Part shown: positions 55,051 to 63,310 of the stretch, in pieces | Position numbering within the stretch: the first letter of the stretch is position 1 | Layout: every line of letters starts with the position of its first letter | Assembly (NCBI RefSeq): GCF_002003265.1 | Contig: NZ_CP019687.1 | Span: 992,001 to 1,056,000 of the forward strand | Origin: Paenibacillus larvae subsp. larvae | GTDB lineage: Bacteria > Bacillota > Bacilli > Paenibacillales > NBRC-103111 | Direction: 5' to 3' | DNA length: 64,000 bases | Made by a program: the position numbers and the translations under genes | The notes under the pieces: model-generated | What the model was told of the DNA's origin: nothing | What the model saw: only the letters and a program-made list of their open reading frames with translations | Databases searched by the model: none

Positions 55051-56219
55051 CTAGCTTGGAACTGTTTTCCTGTGTTTTACCGCATATTTCCTTAAACCGT
55101 ATTGGGAAATGATCTGCTGTTGAATTTGACTTGTACCTTCGATGATTTCCAGCACTTTCGCTTCACGAAACAACCGTTCCGCCGGGTATGCATTATAGCA
55201 GCCGTTGCCTCCATGGATTTGGACAGTATCACTAGTTACCTCTACCGCAATTTTAGAGGCAAAATACTTGGCTATAGCCGTTTCATGAATGGACTCGTCA
55301 TGGCCCTCTTTTCTTCTTTCACCTGTTCTAAGGCACAACGCACGGGCGGCATGTACCTTCGTTACAGTATCTCCTATCATGCCCTTTACCAATTGAAAAT
55401 TGTGCAACTTTTCACCGAACTGTGACCGTGTTCGGGAATAAGTAACCATCGCTTCCAGTGCCTCAGCAGCTATCGCAGCTCCTGCCCAAGCTATACTGTA
55501 ACGGCCATGGTCTAATGCTGTGGATACAACATACGTAAACCCTCCGCCCTCACTGCCAAACAGGTTTTCCTCGGGAATCTCTATGTTGTTCAATTGGATT
55601 TCTGCGATATGCACTCCCCGGTTGCCTAGCAAACCCTTGATCGGAATAGTATGCAGCCCTTCCCGCTCCCGCTCTACGATAAATGTCGATGCTTGCCCTG
55701 CTTCGTTAGTTGCTGCCACCAAGAAAAAATCGGCGATTGCAGCAAATGAAATCCATTTTTTTCTACCGTTTAAAATATACCGGTTTCCTTCTTTCCGGTA
55801 CGATGTTTGCACGTTTTTCGCGTCTGATCCCACATTTGGCTCAGAAAGGGCAAATGCTCCCATTTTAGCTCCTTGTGCCATGAGCGGAAGCCACATCTCT
55901 TTTTGTTCCTTTGTACCGAACCGTAGCATGGTTTCTCCCAGCAATGAAGTTTGTACCGTAAGGAGTGCTCTTGTATTGCTGCATGCTTTTCCGATTTGTT
56001 CTGTTAGCAAACCGTAGGCAACCGGATCCAACTCAAGCCCCCATATTCTTTGGGCCAGCTGGCCGATAAATAACCCCTTTGGGCCATTTTGCTTATCAGA
56101 ATGCGAGGAAGTACTCCACTTTGGTCAATTTCGGCCGCTAAAGGCCGTATTTCCTGGGCAGCAAACTCCGCAGCCTCTTCCAAAATCCGCGTATGGGCAG
56201 CATTTGTATGAATGCTCAT
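55051..56219 (-). pseudogene. Acyl-CoA dehydrogenase-family enzyme of extender-unit synthesis, frameshifted
   Basis: The N-terminal frame (MSIHTNAAHTRILEEAAEFA...SASWPKEYGG) stops at 56004, and the main frame starts inside it at 56031 (DPVAYGLLTEQIGKACSNT). One missing base at GGCTTGAGTTGG near 56025 separates EYGGL from ELDPVAYG. Domains: MGAFALSEPNVGSDAKN (FAD/substrate site), ARALCLRTGERR, HGGNGCYNAYPAERLFREAKVLEIIEGTSQIQQQ (C-terminal helical domain). With the ACP, FkbH and hydroxyacyl dehydrogenase nearby, this matches ZmaE/AsM-type dehydrogenases that act on ACP-bound C3 units. About 390 residues if joined. As read, the enzyme lacks its N-terminal helices. Confidence 0.85.
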
Positions 56220-56221
56220 AG

Positions 56222-56473
56222 TTATACCACCTGCCGATGTTTTTCAATATAATTTGTGATATTGGTTACCGAACTAAAATTAGTTATATCCAAATCCTCG
56301 TTACTGACCGTAATTCCAAATTTTTGTTCGATATAAGCGAGCAATTTCATAGCAAATAGAGAATTAACGAAACCCATCTGAAAAATATGATCGTCATCCG
56401 AAAATGCTGCTTCGTCTTCAAAAACCACCAGGTTACTTTCAATAAAACTTCGGATTTTTTGTTTAATATCCAT
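56222..56473 (-). CDS. Discrete acyl carrier protein
   Basis: 83 residues. The phosphopantetheine Ser lies in FQMGFVNSLFAMKLLAYIEQKFGI, an NSL variant of the DSL motif used by ACPs of the alkoxy/hydroxymalonyl pathways (ZmaD and FkbJ types). It would carry the glyceryl unit loaded by FkbH and then oxidised by the two dehydrogenases. It is 5 bases after the fkbH-like gene and 2 bases before the dehydrogenase gene, so tightly coupled. Confidence 0.9.
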   Translation of the reverse strand: MDIKQKIRSFIESNLVVFEDEAAFSDDDHIFQMGFVNSLFAMKLLAYIEQKFGITVSNEDLDITNFSSVTNITNYIEKHRQVV

Positions 56474-56478
56474 TGTAT

Positions 56479-57531
56479 TTACTCCCTTCTTTCTGTAACC
56501 GGTATTTTCACCTCAATATAAGGCGGAAACGGTTGAATTATTGTTAAATCATTTTCAAACAAAATCTGTCCTTGGCCATCATGATCAATTTCTTTGAAGT
56601 TCGCGAATCGGTAGGTGACATACATTACTTTGTTACGGTCAGTCTGCTTAAAATCAGCACGAAGTTTTTTACCTTCACGCTTTGCCTGCTGCATGATATA
56701 CGTAAGCATGACGGTTCCTACTCCTCGAGACATCACTCTGCAGGACATCAATAGCAATTTTAAATGCCAATATTTCTCTTTAATCTCGATCAGGGCCAGT
56801 CCTATTTTTCCATAAGAGCCATATTTGTCCGTTAATTCGCAAACCAGCAGAATATGGTCGGGTGACTGTCTAAACCAGTTCAGCTCTTCATAGCTGTATG
56901 TGCAGCCTGTTGCATTAAGTTGATTCGTACGGATGGTCAGTTCCTCCGCCCGTTTTAAATCCTCCTCCCTTGCTTCACTGATGACGAATTGCATGCCAAG
57001 GGATTTGAGAAAAGTCTCCTTTGGGCCAGAAAACATTTCCTCCTCCTTTTTCCTTTGGATATCTTCCAAATACATATGTCGCCGGCGCACCGAATCTTCC
57101 GTAACAAACCGGGGATTCAGGCGAGGGTGATCTAATATCGTTTTGTACTCTTCAGCATCCAGACACATCACCGAAGAATGCACACTCTGCACCTCATCAC
57201 GTTCGAAGGGCTGGTCATCGATAAACAAGATAGTGTCCATCCCAATGTTCAAGTTTTTGCAAATCCTTTCGATGGATGAAGATTTCGTGTTCCAATTCAT
57301 TTCCGGATACAGGAAATATTCACTGATACCGAATTCACGAAGTTTGGCCATCGCATCCTCCTCATTGTTTTTACTTGAGATAGAATGCAGAATGCCCCGG
57401 GAGTCCAATTCCGCAAGAATCGTTTTAATTTGTGGCTTCAATTCGACTTTGTCCGATTCCAGCAAAACCCCGTCCCAGATCGTATGGTCCAAATCCCAAA
57501 CGATACATTTGATTTCCTTGGGTTCTCCCAT
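56479..57531 (-). CDS. FkbH-like HAD-family glyceryl-ACP loading enzyme
   Basis: 350 residues. The HAD motif IKCIVWDLDHTIWDGVLLE (Asp13, Asp15) begins the protein, followed by HSISSKNNEEDAMAKLREFG, TILFIDDQPFERDEVQ, and a C-terminal GNAT-like half (IGLALIEIKEKYWHLKLLLMSCRVMSRGVGTVMLTYIMQQAK). FkbH enzymes take 1,3-bisphosphoglycerate, dephosphorylate it and load a glyceryl group on an ACP, the first step to methoxy-, hydroxy- or aminomalonyl-type extender units. It sits between the NRPS and the ACP in one operon. Confidence 0.92.
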   Translation of the reverse strand: MGEPKEIKCIVWDLDHTIWDGVLLESDKVELKPQIKTILAELDSRGILHSISSKNNEEDAMAKLREFGISEYFLYPEMNWNTKSSSIERICKNLNIGMDTILFIDDQPFERDEVQSVHSSVMCLDAEEYKTILDHPRLNPRFVTEDSVRRRHMYLEDIQRKKEEEMFSGPKETFLKSLGMQFVISEAREEDLKRAEELTIRTNQLNATGCTYSYEELNWFRQSPDHILLVCELTDKYGSYGKIGLALIEIKEKYWHLKLLLMSCRVMSRGVGTVMLTYIMQQAKREGKKLRADFKQTDRNKVMYVTYRFANFKEIDHDGQGQILFENDLTIIQPFPPYIEVKIPVTERRE

Positions 57532-57627
57532 ATAAATATTGACCTCCTTACAAAATACAATTTATTCTGCTGACGATTAAGAGCAATATAAACCGAAGCA
57601 GCCCCGCCAGCCAAACTCCATCGTCCA

Positions 57628-60600
57628 TCATCCATTAAACAAAACATCCAATTCACCCTGACTTAAATTTACCGTATCAAAATCAGATGGTGTGAAATCG
57701 GCTTGTTCACTATTTTCACAAAAGTCGACGATCTCTGTTATTTTTCTTACAAAGGCATCTGCAAACATCTCCATCGTATCCTTATTGAACTTGGATGTAC
57801 TGTACGTCACACTGATTCGCAGCTTATTACCGATCACCATGGCCACGATATCAACGAGGCATAATAGACGGTTGCCGGGGCACATATCACTTCCGGTATC
57901 CTCAGTTGCAATGCCGATCAAAGTACTCTGTAGATGGTTATCGATTTCGCCCATATAATTAAACCGGATGCTCCCTTGGCTCTGATCCTTAATATGACGG
58001 GCCAGATAAACTAGGATGCCATAATCGATACCTTTGTTAGGAATTTCTCTAAGCTTCTCTTTTACATACTTGAGGATTTCTGCAGTTCCTTTACTTGGCA
58101 GGCGGATGTTAACCGGATAGATCGATGTAAACCAACCTACAGTTCTTGATATATCAAGATCGAACAGCTCTTCCCGACCATGCCCCTCAAGTTCTATGGT
58201 CATGTTATCCCGGCCTGACCTCTCACCAATTGCCATTGCGAGTGAGGTGACTAGTAAATCGTTCGTCTGGGTACGAAACGCTTCATTAGCCTCGCCCAAA
58301 AGTTTCCTGGTTACCCCCTCTGAAAGTTCTCGCACAAGTGTAGTACAGACGGCAATACGGTCATCTTCTGAAGAAAAGTCAGGGGTCAACACATCCTCCC
58401 TGTTATGTACGACTTCTTGCCAATACGCGCTGTGTTCTAAGACCTGCTCCTGACCGTACGCATCGATCGCTTCTGACCATGCCTGTATGGAATGCGTCTT
58501 CGGAGCAAGCGAGACAATCTGTCCGCTCATAGCAGATTGCAGGAGATGATCAAAGTCTTCCAGCAGTATTCTCCAAGAAATACCATCCACAACCAAGTGG
58601 TGAGCTGTAAGCAAAAGACGTTTTCCTTTTTCCCCCATATTGAACAAAGCCGCTTTTATGGGTAACCCCTCGTTGATACGAAGGCTTGCTTTGACCATTT
58701 CCGCTTTCCTCTTCAAGATATCTGTCTGTTCACTTGGGGGACAGCCGGAAAGATCAAATTGATAAAGCTCAAGCTCTTCCTGATTAACACTCTTATATAT
58801 CAGATAATCGTTTTCCATATCATACTGGAGTCTAAGGGAATCATGATGTTGAATTAAAGAATAAATCGCATTCTTTAACTCTTCGGATGTTACCTCTTTT
58901 TTTAAAGTAAGCAGAATAGACTGCGCATAATAATGGGGGTTATTCCATCCCCTTGATTTAAACCAATGTATAATGGGCAGCGGGGACACTTTACCTTCAC
59001 ACAGTCCCTGCTCAATTGGCCGTAATGTATTTGAGACAAGCAATGATGCGAGCTCTTCTATGGTCGGATAACTTAAAACATCTTTCACTTTTATGCCGTA
59101 TCCTGCCCCATTTATTTTCGATACAATCTGGATAGCCTTGATGGAGTCTCCACCAAGCCTATAAAAATTATCGTTTCGTCCCACATTTTCAACCCGAAGC
59201 ACTTCCTTGAAAATGTCCGTCAACAGTATTTCCGCAGGACTTATTTCTATTGACTTTTCTGTAACCGGCGTTTTATCTGGGAGGGGCAGCATCGCCCGAT
59301 TAACTTTTCCGTTTGCCGTAAGCGGCAGCTTATCAAGGCGAATAAAGTAAGCCGGAATCATATAGGACGGCAAAACTTCTGCCAGCTGCTTCCGTAGCTT
59401 CAGAGAGGGAAGCTCTCTTTCAGCGACATAATAAGCGACAAGATAAGGTTGTTCATCATTGCCCCTGAAGTCAATAACCGCCGCCTCTCCTATCTGTTTC
59501 AATGTCAATAATTGATGTTCAATTTCTCCCAATTCAATACGGTAACCTTTTATTTTGACCTGATGATCGATCCGCCCAAGATACGTGATGCCGCCTTCAT
59601 CCGACCTTATGGCAAGATCACCCGTTTTATACATTTTGTACCCCGGCATATACAGATTATCGAGAAAACGCTCCGCCGTAAGTTCAGCTCTATGCAGGTA
59701 CCCACGGGCAACCCCTTCGCCAGAGATATAGATTTCTCCAACTGCTCCTGCCGGAACCGGCTCCAGCCACTTATCGAGCAAGTAAATCTGCATGTTATCA
59801 ATCGCGTTACCTATTGATACAGAGGCGCCTTTGTCACTCTCAGGGTCGAACCGGTGAATCATACAGCCGACTACTGTTTCGGTCGGACCGTATTCGTTGT
59901 AAATATCAACTTCCCCTTGGAAGTTTTTGTATATTTGCCCGGCAAGCAAAGTTTTTAGATCTTCTCCTCCCACAATCAGTGTCCGGACGGAAGATTCTGT
60001 AACGTTCAAGTTTTTTATAAGTGACAGGTGAGCGGGCGTCAGCTTAATAACCGTTACTTTGTTATCTTGAAGAATTCGATTTAGAACAAACTCGCTGCCA
60101 TCACTATCGTATATCTCAATTCGGTTACCGCTAATGAGCGGTGTGAAAATGGATGTGACCGTTAAGTCGAAGGCAATGGAGGAGTAAAGAGCAAAGACAT
60201 CATCTAGGTCCCGGATATACGTTTTGCTGGCCCAGCAGATATAATTAACCAGTCCACGATGTTTGATCATCGTCCCTTTGGGATTTCCCGTTGATCCTGA
60301 CGTGTATATAACATAAACAAGGTCTTCCGGCTTGACGGGGATGGATAGATCTTCTTTTTCCCCAATATATAATTGTTCGTCATCAAGCAGGAGAACCGAA
60401 CCCTCATTGTACGGGTACCCCTCCTTCCATTCCCTGCTTGTTGTGAGAAGGAGTGCCGCAGAACTATCCCGTAGAATATACTCGATTCTTTCCTTAGGAT
60501 AATCGGGGTCTATAGGCAAATACGCCCCGCCTGCTTTGATGACCGCCCATATCCCAATTACCATTTCCAATGAGTGTCGGGCCATGATAGCTATAAGCGT

Positions 60601-62121
60601 CTGGGAGCTTCCTATACCTCTGTGAACGAGTATCCGTGCCAGTTGATTGGCTCGCTCGTTTAATTCCCGGTATGTCAGCGATTGCGTCCCGTAAGTGACG
60701 GCAACACGATCCGGAGTTTGTTTCACTTGTTCTTCAAATAATTGTCCAATCGTTTTATGTAGTGGGTAATCACAAGATGATGAGTTTGAGGAGTAGAGCA
60801 GTTTAAACCTTTCCTCTGGAAATAACATCTGAAGGCTTGTCACCTGCTCATCTGGCTGCATGAGTATCTGATCTGCAATGTGGCAAAGACGGTGAAACAT
60901 ATCTTCTATCTGTGTTTCATTATAATCGGACGTCTTGTAATCGAAGTATAACTCCATTCCTCCATTCGATAACCAGTCTGTAACAATCAGCTGCAGCGGA
61001 TATAGCTGATGTCCATTATGAATTTCAATCTGTTGCATCCGCCATCCGGGACCGAATTTCCGGTCAAACCTTGTATTGTAATAGTTCACGCACACTTGAA
61101 ATAATTGGTCAATTCCCCTCTTCTGAAGTTGAAGATCCTGAACCAATAAATTATAAGGGTACCTTTGGTGAAAATAACATTGCATCAACTCACGGTTTAC
61201 ATAAAGTGCAAACGCGGAGAATGACATCTCATGCTGAATCTCGGCAAAAAGCGGCATAGTACTTGTGAACATTCCAAACATGTTTTTTTCCTTTGCACCA
61301 CTCCGGTTCAAGACCGGGGTTCCTAACGTGATACGGTCTTGCTGGGTTACTTTATGGAGATATAAGAGCATTGCGGCGACAAAAAAAGTATTCAACGAAA
61401 TACGGTGTTTATTCGTAAAATCACGAATTTTCTCAGACATGCTTTGATTTAAAATGAAAGTCTTGCGCCTTCCCTCCGTATTTGCGTATGAAGCATGCAG
61501 GTTCACGTCTTGAATGCCCTCGAACTTTTCCAGCCAATATTGCTTATTCTTCAAAAAACGCGAAGAGGAAAGATATTGCTGCTCCTGCCGGGTATAGTCC
61601 AAGTAAGAATGCCTAAGGTTTTGATTGACCTCTTCCCCGTTCATAAGTTGCGTATAAATCTGATTAATCTGTGTAGTCATCAACTGAAAAGACCAGCCAT
61701 CCGAGATGATATGATGAACTTTGGTCAAATAGGCGCTCTCCCCTATATCCAGTTTGACCAATGCGAAATCGTAGAGGAATTCGCCGTTTAAAGAAAAAGG
61801 ACGGGAAAATTCTGCATGCAGCCAAGTATCAACATCCACATAAGAATCTGCCTTCGTAAAGTCAATGCGCGGAAAAATCCGTCTTTGGTACTCGGAAACG
61901 GTCTGCTGTACATCTCCATTCCTTTCGACAAGCCGAATTCTAATTGCCTCATTTTGTTGGATGAACAAATTGATGGCTTCCTCAAGCATGTCGAAATTGG
62001 CGGGACCATAGATTTTAATTAGTCCGCCAATATTATGTATACTTGTCCCGGGGTATATATGTTCCACATACCAAATGCGTTTCTGTGCATGTGTTAACGG
62101 GTAGATCTTAGATTCGTTCAA
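57628..62121 (-). CDS. Single-module NRPS, C-A(Asn)-PCP-E, prodrug-initiating type
   Basis: 1497 residues. C domain (about 1-430) has TKVHHIISDGWSFQL and begins YPLTHAQKRIWYVEHIYPGTSIHNIGG, a starter-type C domain resembling those of ClbN/XcnA. A domain (about 455-960): YTSGSTGNPKGTMIKHRG, YNEYGPTETVVG, YKTGDLA, NGKVNRAMLP. Reading the pocket residues by alignment to GrsA gives D-L-T-K-I-G-E-V-G, one change from the Asn code DLTKLGEVG. PCP: FYRLGGDSIKAIQIVS. The final domain (AHHLVVDGISWRILLEDF, NYMGEID) is an epimerase. No thioesterase. The product would be an N-acyl-D-Asn thioester, the prodrug unit later clipped by a ClbP/ZmaM-type peptidase. Acyl donor and downstream modules are outside the window. 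Confidence 0.92.
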   Translation of the reverse strand: MNESKIYPLTHAQKRIWYVEHIYPGTSIHNIGGLIKIYGPANFDMLEEAINLFIQQNEAIRIRLVERNGDVQQTVSEYQRRIFPRIDFTKADSYVDVDTWLHAEFSRPFSLNGEFLYDFALVKLDIGESAYLTKVHHIISDGWSFQLMTTQINQIYTQLMNGEEVNQNLRHSYLDYTRQEQQYLSSSRFLKNKQYWLEKFEGIQDVNLHASYANTEGRRKTFILNQSMSEKIRDFTNKHRISLNTFFVAAMLLYLHKVTQQDRITLGTPVLNRSGAKEKNMFGMFTSTMPLFAEIQHEMSFSAFALYVNRELMQCYFHQRYPYNLLVQDLQLQKRGIDQLFQVCVNYYNTRFDRKFGPGWRMQQIEIHNGHQLYPLQLIVTDWLSNGGMELYFDYKTSDYNETQIEDMFHRLCHIADQILMQPDEQVTSLQMLFPEERFKLLYSSNSSSCDYPLHKTIGQLFEEQVKQTPDRVAVTYGTQSLTYRELNERANQLARILVHRGIGSSQTLIAIMARHSLEMVIGIWAVIKAGGAYLPIDPDYPKERIEYILRDSSAALLLTTSREWKEGYPYNEGSVLLLDDEQLYIGEKEDLSIPVKPEDLVYVIYTSGSTGNPKGTMIKHRGLVNYICWASKTYIRDLDDVFALYSSIAFDLTVTSIFTPLISGNRIEIYDSDGSEFVLNRILQDNKVTVIKLTPAHLSLIKNLNVTESSVRTLIVGGEDLKTLLAGQIYKNFQGEVDIYNEYGPTETVVGCMIHRFDPESDKGASVSIGNAIDNMQIYLLDKWLEPVPAGAVGEIYISGEGVARGYLHRAELTAERFLDNLYMPGYKMYKTGDLAIRSDEGGITYLGRIDHQVKIKGYRIELGEIEHQLLTLKQIGEAAVIDFRGNDEQPYLVAYYVAERELPSLKLRKQLAEVLPSYMIPAYFIRLDKLPLTANGKVNRAMLPLPDKTPVTEKSIEISPAEILLTDIFKEVLRVENVGRNDNFYRLGGDSIKAIQIVSKINGAGYGIKVKDVLSYPTIEELASLLVSNTLRPIEQGLCEGKVSPLPIIHWFKSRGWNNPHYYAQSILLTLKKEVTSEELKNAIYSLIQHHDSLRLQYDMENDYLIYKSVNQEELELYQFDLSGCPPSEQTDILKRKAEMVKASLRINEGLPIKAALFNMGEKGKRLLLTAHHLVVDGISWRILLEDFDHLLQSAMSGQIVSLAPKTHSIQAWSEAIDAYGQEQVLEHSAYWQEVVHNREDVLTPDFSSEDDRIAVCTTLVRELSEGVTRKLLGEANEAFRTQTNDLLVTSLAMAIGERSGRDNMTIELEGHGREELFDLDISRTVGWFTSIYPVNIRLPSKGTAEILKYVKEKLREIPNKGIDYGILVYLARHIKDQSQGSIRFNYMGEIDNHLQSTLIGIATEDTGSDMCPGNRLLCLVDIVAMVIGNKLRISVTYSTSKFNKDTMEMFADAFVRKITEIVDFCENSEQADFTPSDFDTVNLSQGELDVLFNG

Positions 62122-62303
62122 GAATATGACCTCCTATTAGACTTCCTCTCAGCTTCCTGCATTCTACTCTTTGAGCAAATCCCGGTAAAAATGTCCGATT
62201 GATAGAGTACAGTCATGAAAAAGGTGTCCTATCGATCATCCACTCTATTAGCAACTTGACGTTTGTCAAAAATAGTTATAGCATTATTTGTAATTTATAG
62301 TTT

Positions 62304-62333
62304 ATTATAGTGTACATTAGAATAATAAGTCAA
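62304..62333 (-). promoter_or_regulatory. Sigma-A-type promoter of the NRPS operon
   Basis: On the minus strand TTGACT (62328-62333) and TATAAT (62304-62309) are separated by 18 bases. Transcription would start near 62297, leaving a leader of about 175 bases before the NRPS ATG at 62121, room for the RNA hairpin that LoaP recognises. A TTGAC-AAAC-GTCAA stem lies early in the leader. Confidence 0.65.
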
Positions 62334-62467
62334 TTTACTGTTGTTTTCACAAAAGACAATATGTTAAATTTATCATTTTTTTGTATAATTATACGATTCA
62401 ACGGAAATCTAAGTTATGAAATTAATTCAAACTTTTAATCCTTTTTTTATAATAGGAGAGATACTGC

Positions 62468-62998
62468 ATGCTTTGGTATGTCCTTTTTGTTACGACAGGA
62501 AAAGAAGATGTAGTCGGGAAGTATATTTCAAATTTTTGTAACCATTTATCTCTTCAATGTTTCATACCGAAAAAAGTCGTACCGGAATGCCATAAAGGAG
62601 TGAGACGGGATGTGATTCGCGTGTTATTTCCAGGCTATATATTTATTCGGACAACTATGAGCTCCAACTTGTATTATTTGTTGAAAGAAATACCCAATTT
62701 GCATTATCTCGTAAACAGCGGAGACCGGAAAAAGGACAAAAGCTGTGGATTTTACTCCGCCATTCCCGAGGAGGAAATGGAGTGGATTCGTGATTTGACC
62801 GGAAACCGCGACACTATTGAGTACTCAGAAGTCAGTATCATTAACAAAAAGGTAAAAGTAATTTCAGGTCCACTAAAAGGAAAAGAAGCTATGATCAAAA
62901 AAGTGGACAAAAGAAAAAGAAGGGCAAAGATCGAAGTTACCCTTCTTAATAAAACGAATTTAGTAGATGTGGGCATCAATATTCTATCCGTAACCTAG
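62468..62998 (+). CDS. loaP: LoaP-type NusG paralogue (operon-specific transcription antiterminator)
   Basis: 176 residues. The NGN domain starts MLWYVLFVTTGKEDVVGKYI and contains DVIRVLFPGYIFIRT; the C-terminal KOW domain reads KVKVISGPLKGKEAMIKKVDKRKRRAKIEV. Length and the basic KOW loop fit the specialised NusG paralogues of biosynthetic operons (LoaP; related to RfaH/UpxY) rather than housekeeping NusG. LoaP is known to prevent termination in long PKS/NRPS operons of Bacillus after binding a leader RNA hairpin. It is divergent from the NRPS operon and convergent with an ACP gene, so likely controls these minus-strand operons. Confidence 0.88.
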   Translation: MLWYVLFVTTGKEDVVGKYISNFCNHLSLQCFIPKKVVPECHKGVRRDVIRVLFPGYIFIRTTMSSNLYYLLKEIPNLHYLVNSGDRKKDKSCGFYSAIPEEEMEWIRDLTGNRDTIEYSEVSIINKKVKVISGPLKGKEAMIKKVDKRKRRAKIEVTLLNKTNLVDVGINILSVT

Positions 62999-63012
62999 TA
63001 TCAATTTCAAAG

Positions 63013-63282
63013 TTATGAAATTGATTCACTAACGGCCTGCATTTTTTTCTGCACAAAGAGAGTGATAGAGGCCAGGTTTGAAAAGTTCTCATTTTCTATA
63101 AATAGCTCTTCATAACCGATGTCAATTCCGAATTCTGCTTCGATTTCGACCATGATTTTGATGAACTTGACCGATTGTATACCTAAATCCTCCAATCTAG
63201 TGTCATCATTTATAGTCACGTCAGGATTATCCAGATTTGAGGCAATCACGTGAGCAATTCGTTCTTTAACGTCTCGGTGCAT
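63013..63282 (-). CDS. Second discrete acyl carrier protein
   Basis: 89 residues. The phosphopantetheine Ser is in LEDLGIQSVKFIKIMVEIEAEFGIDIGYEEL (DLGIQS in place of DLGxDS). It lies 28 bases after the hydroxyacyl-CoA dehydrogenase gene on the same strand. Two discrete ACPs with an FkbH are also found in zwittermicin biosynthesis, where one carries hydroxymalonyl and the other aminomalonyl; which this is cannot be told. Its gene end is 14 bases from the convergent loaP stop. Confidence 0.88.
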   Translation of the reverse strand: MHRDVKERIAHVIASNLDNPDVTINDDTRLEDLGIQSVKFIKIMVEIEAEFGIDIGYEELFIENENFSNLASITLFVQKKMQAVSESIS

Positions 63283-63310
63283 GTTAACCTCCTCCTATTT
63301 GCCTGCATTA

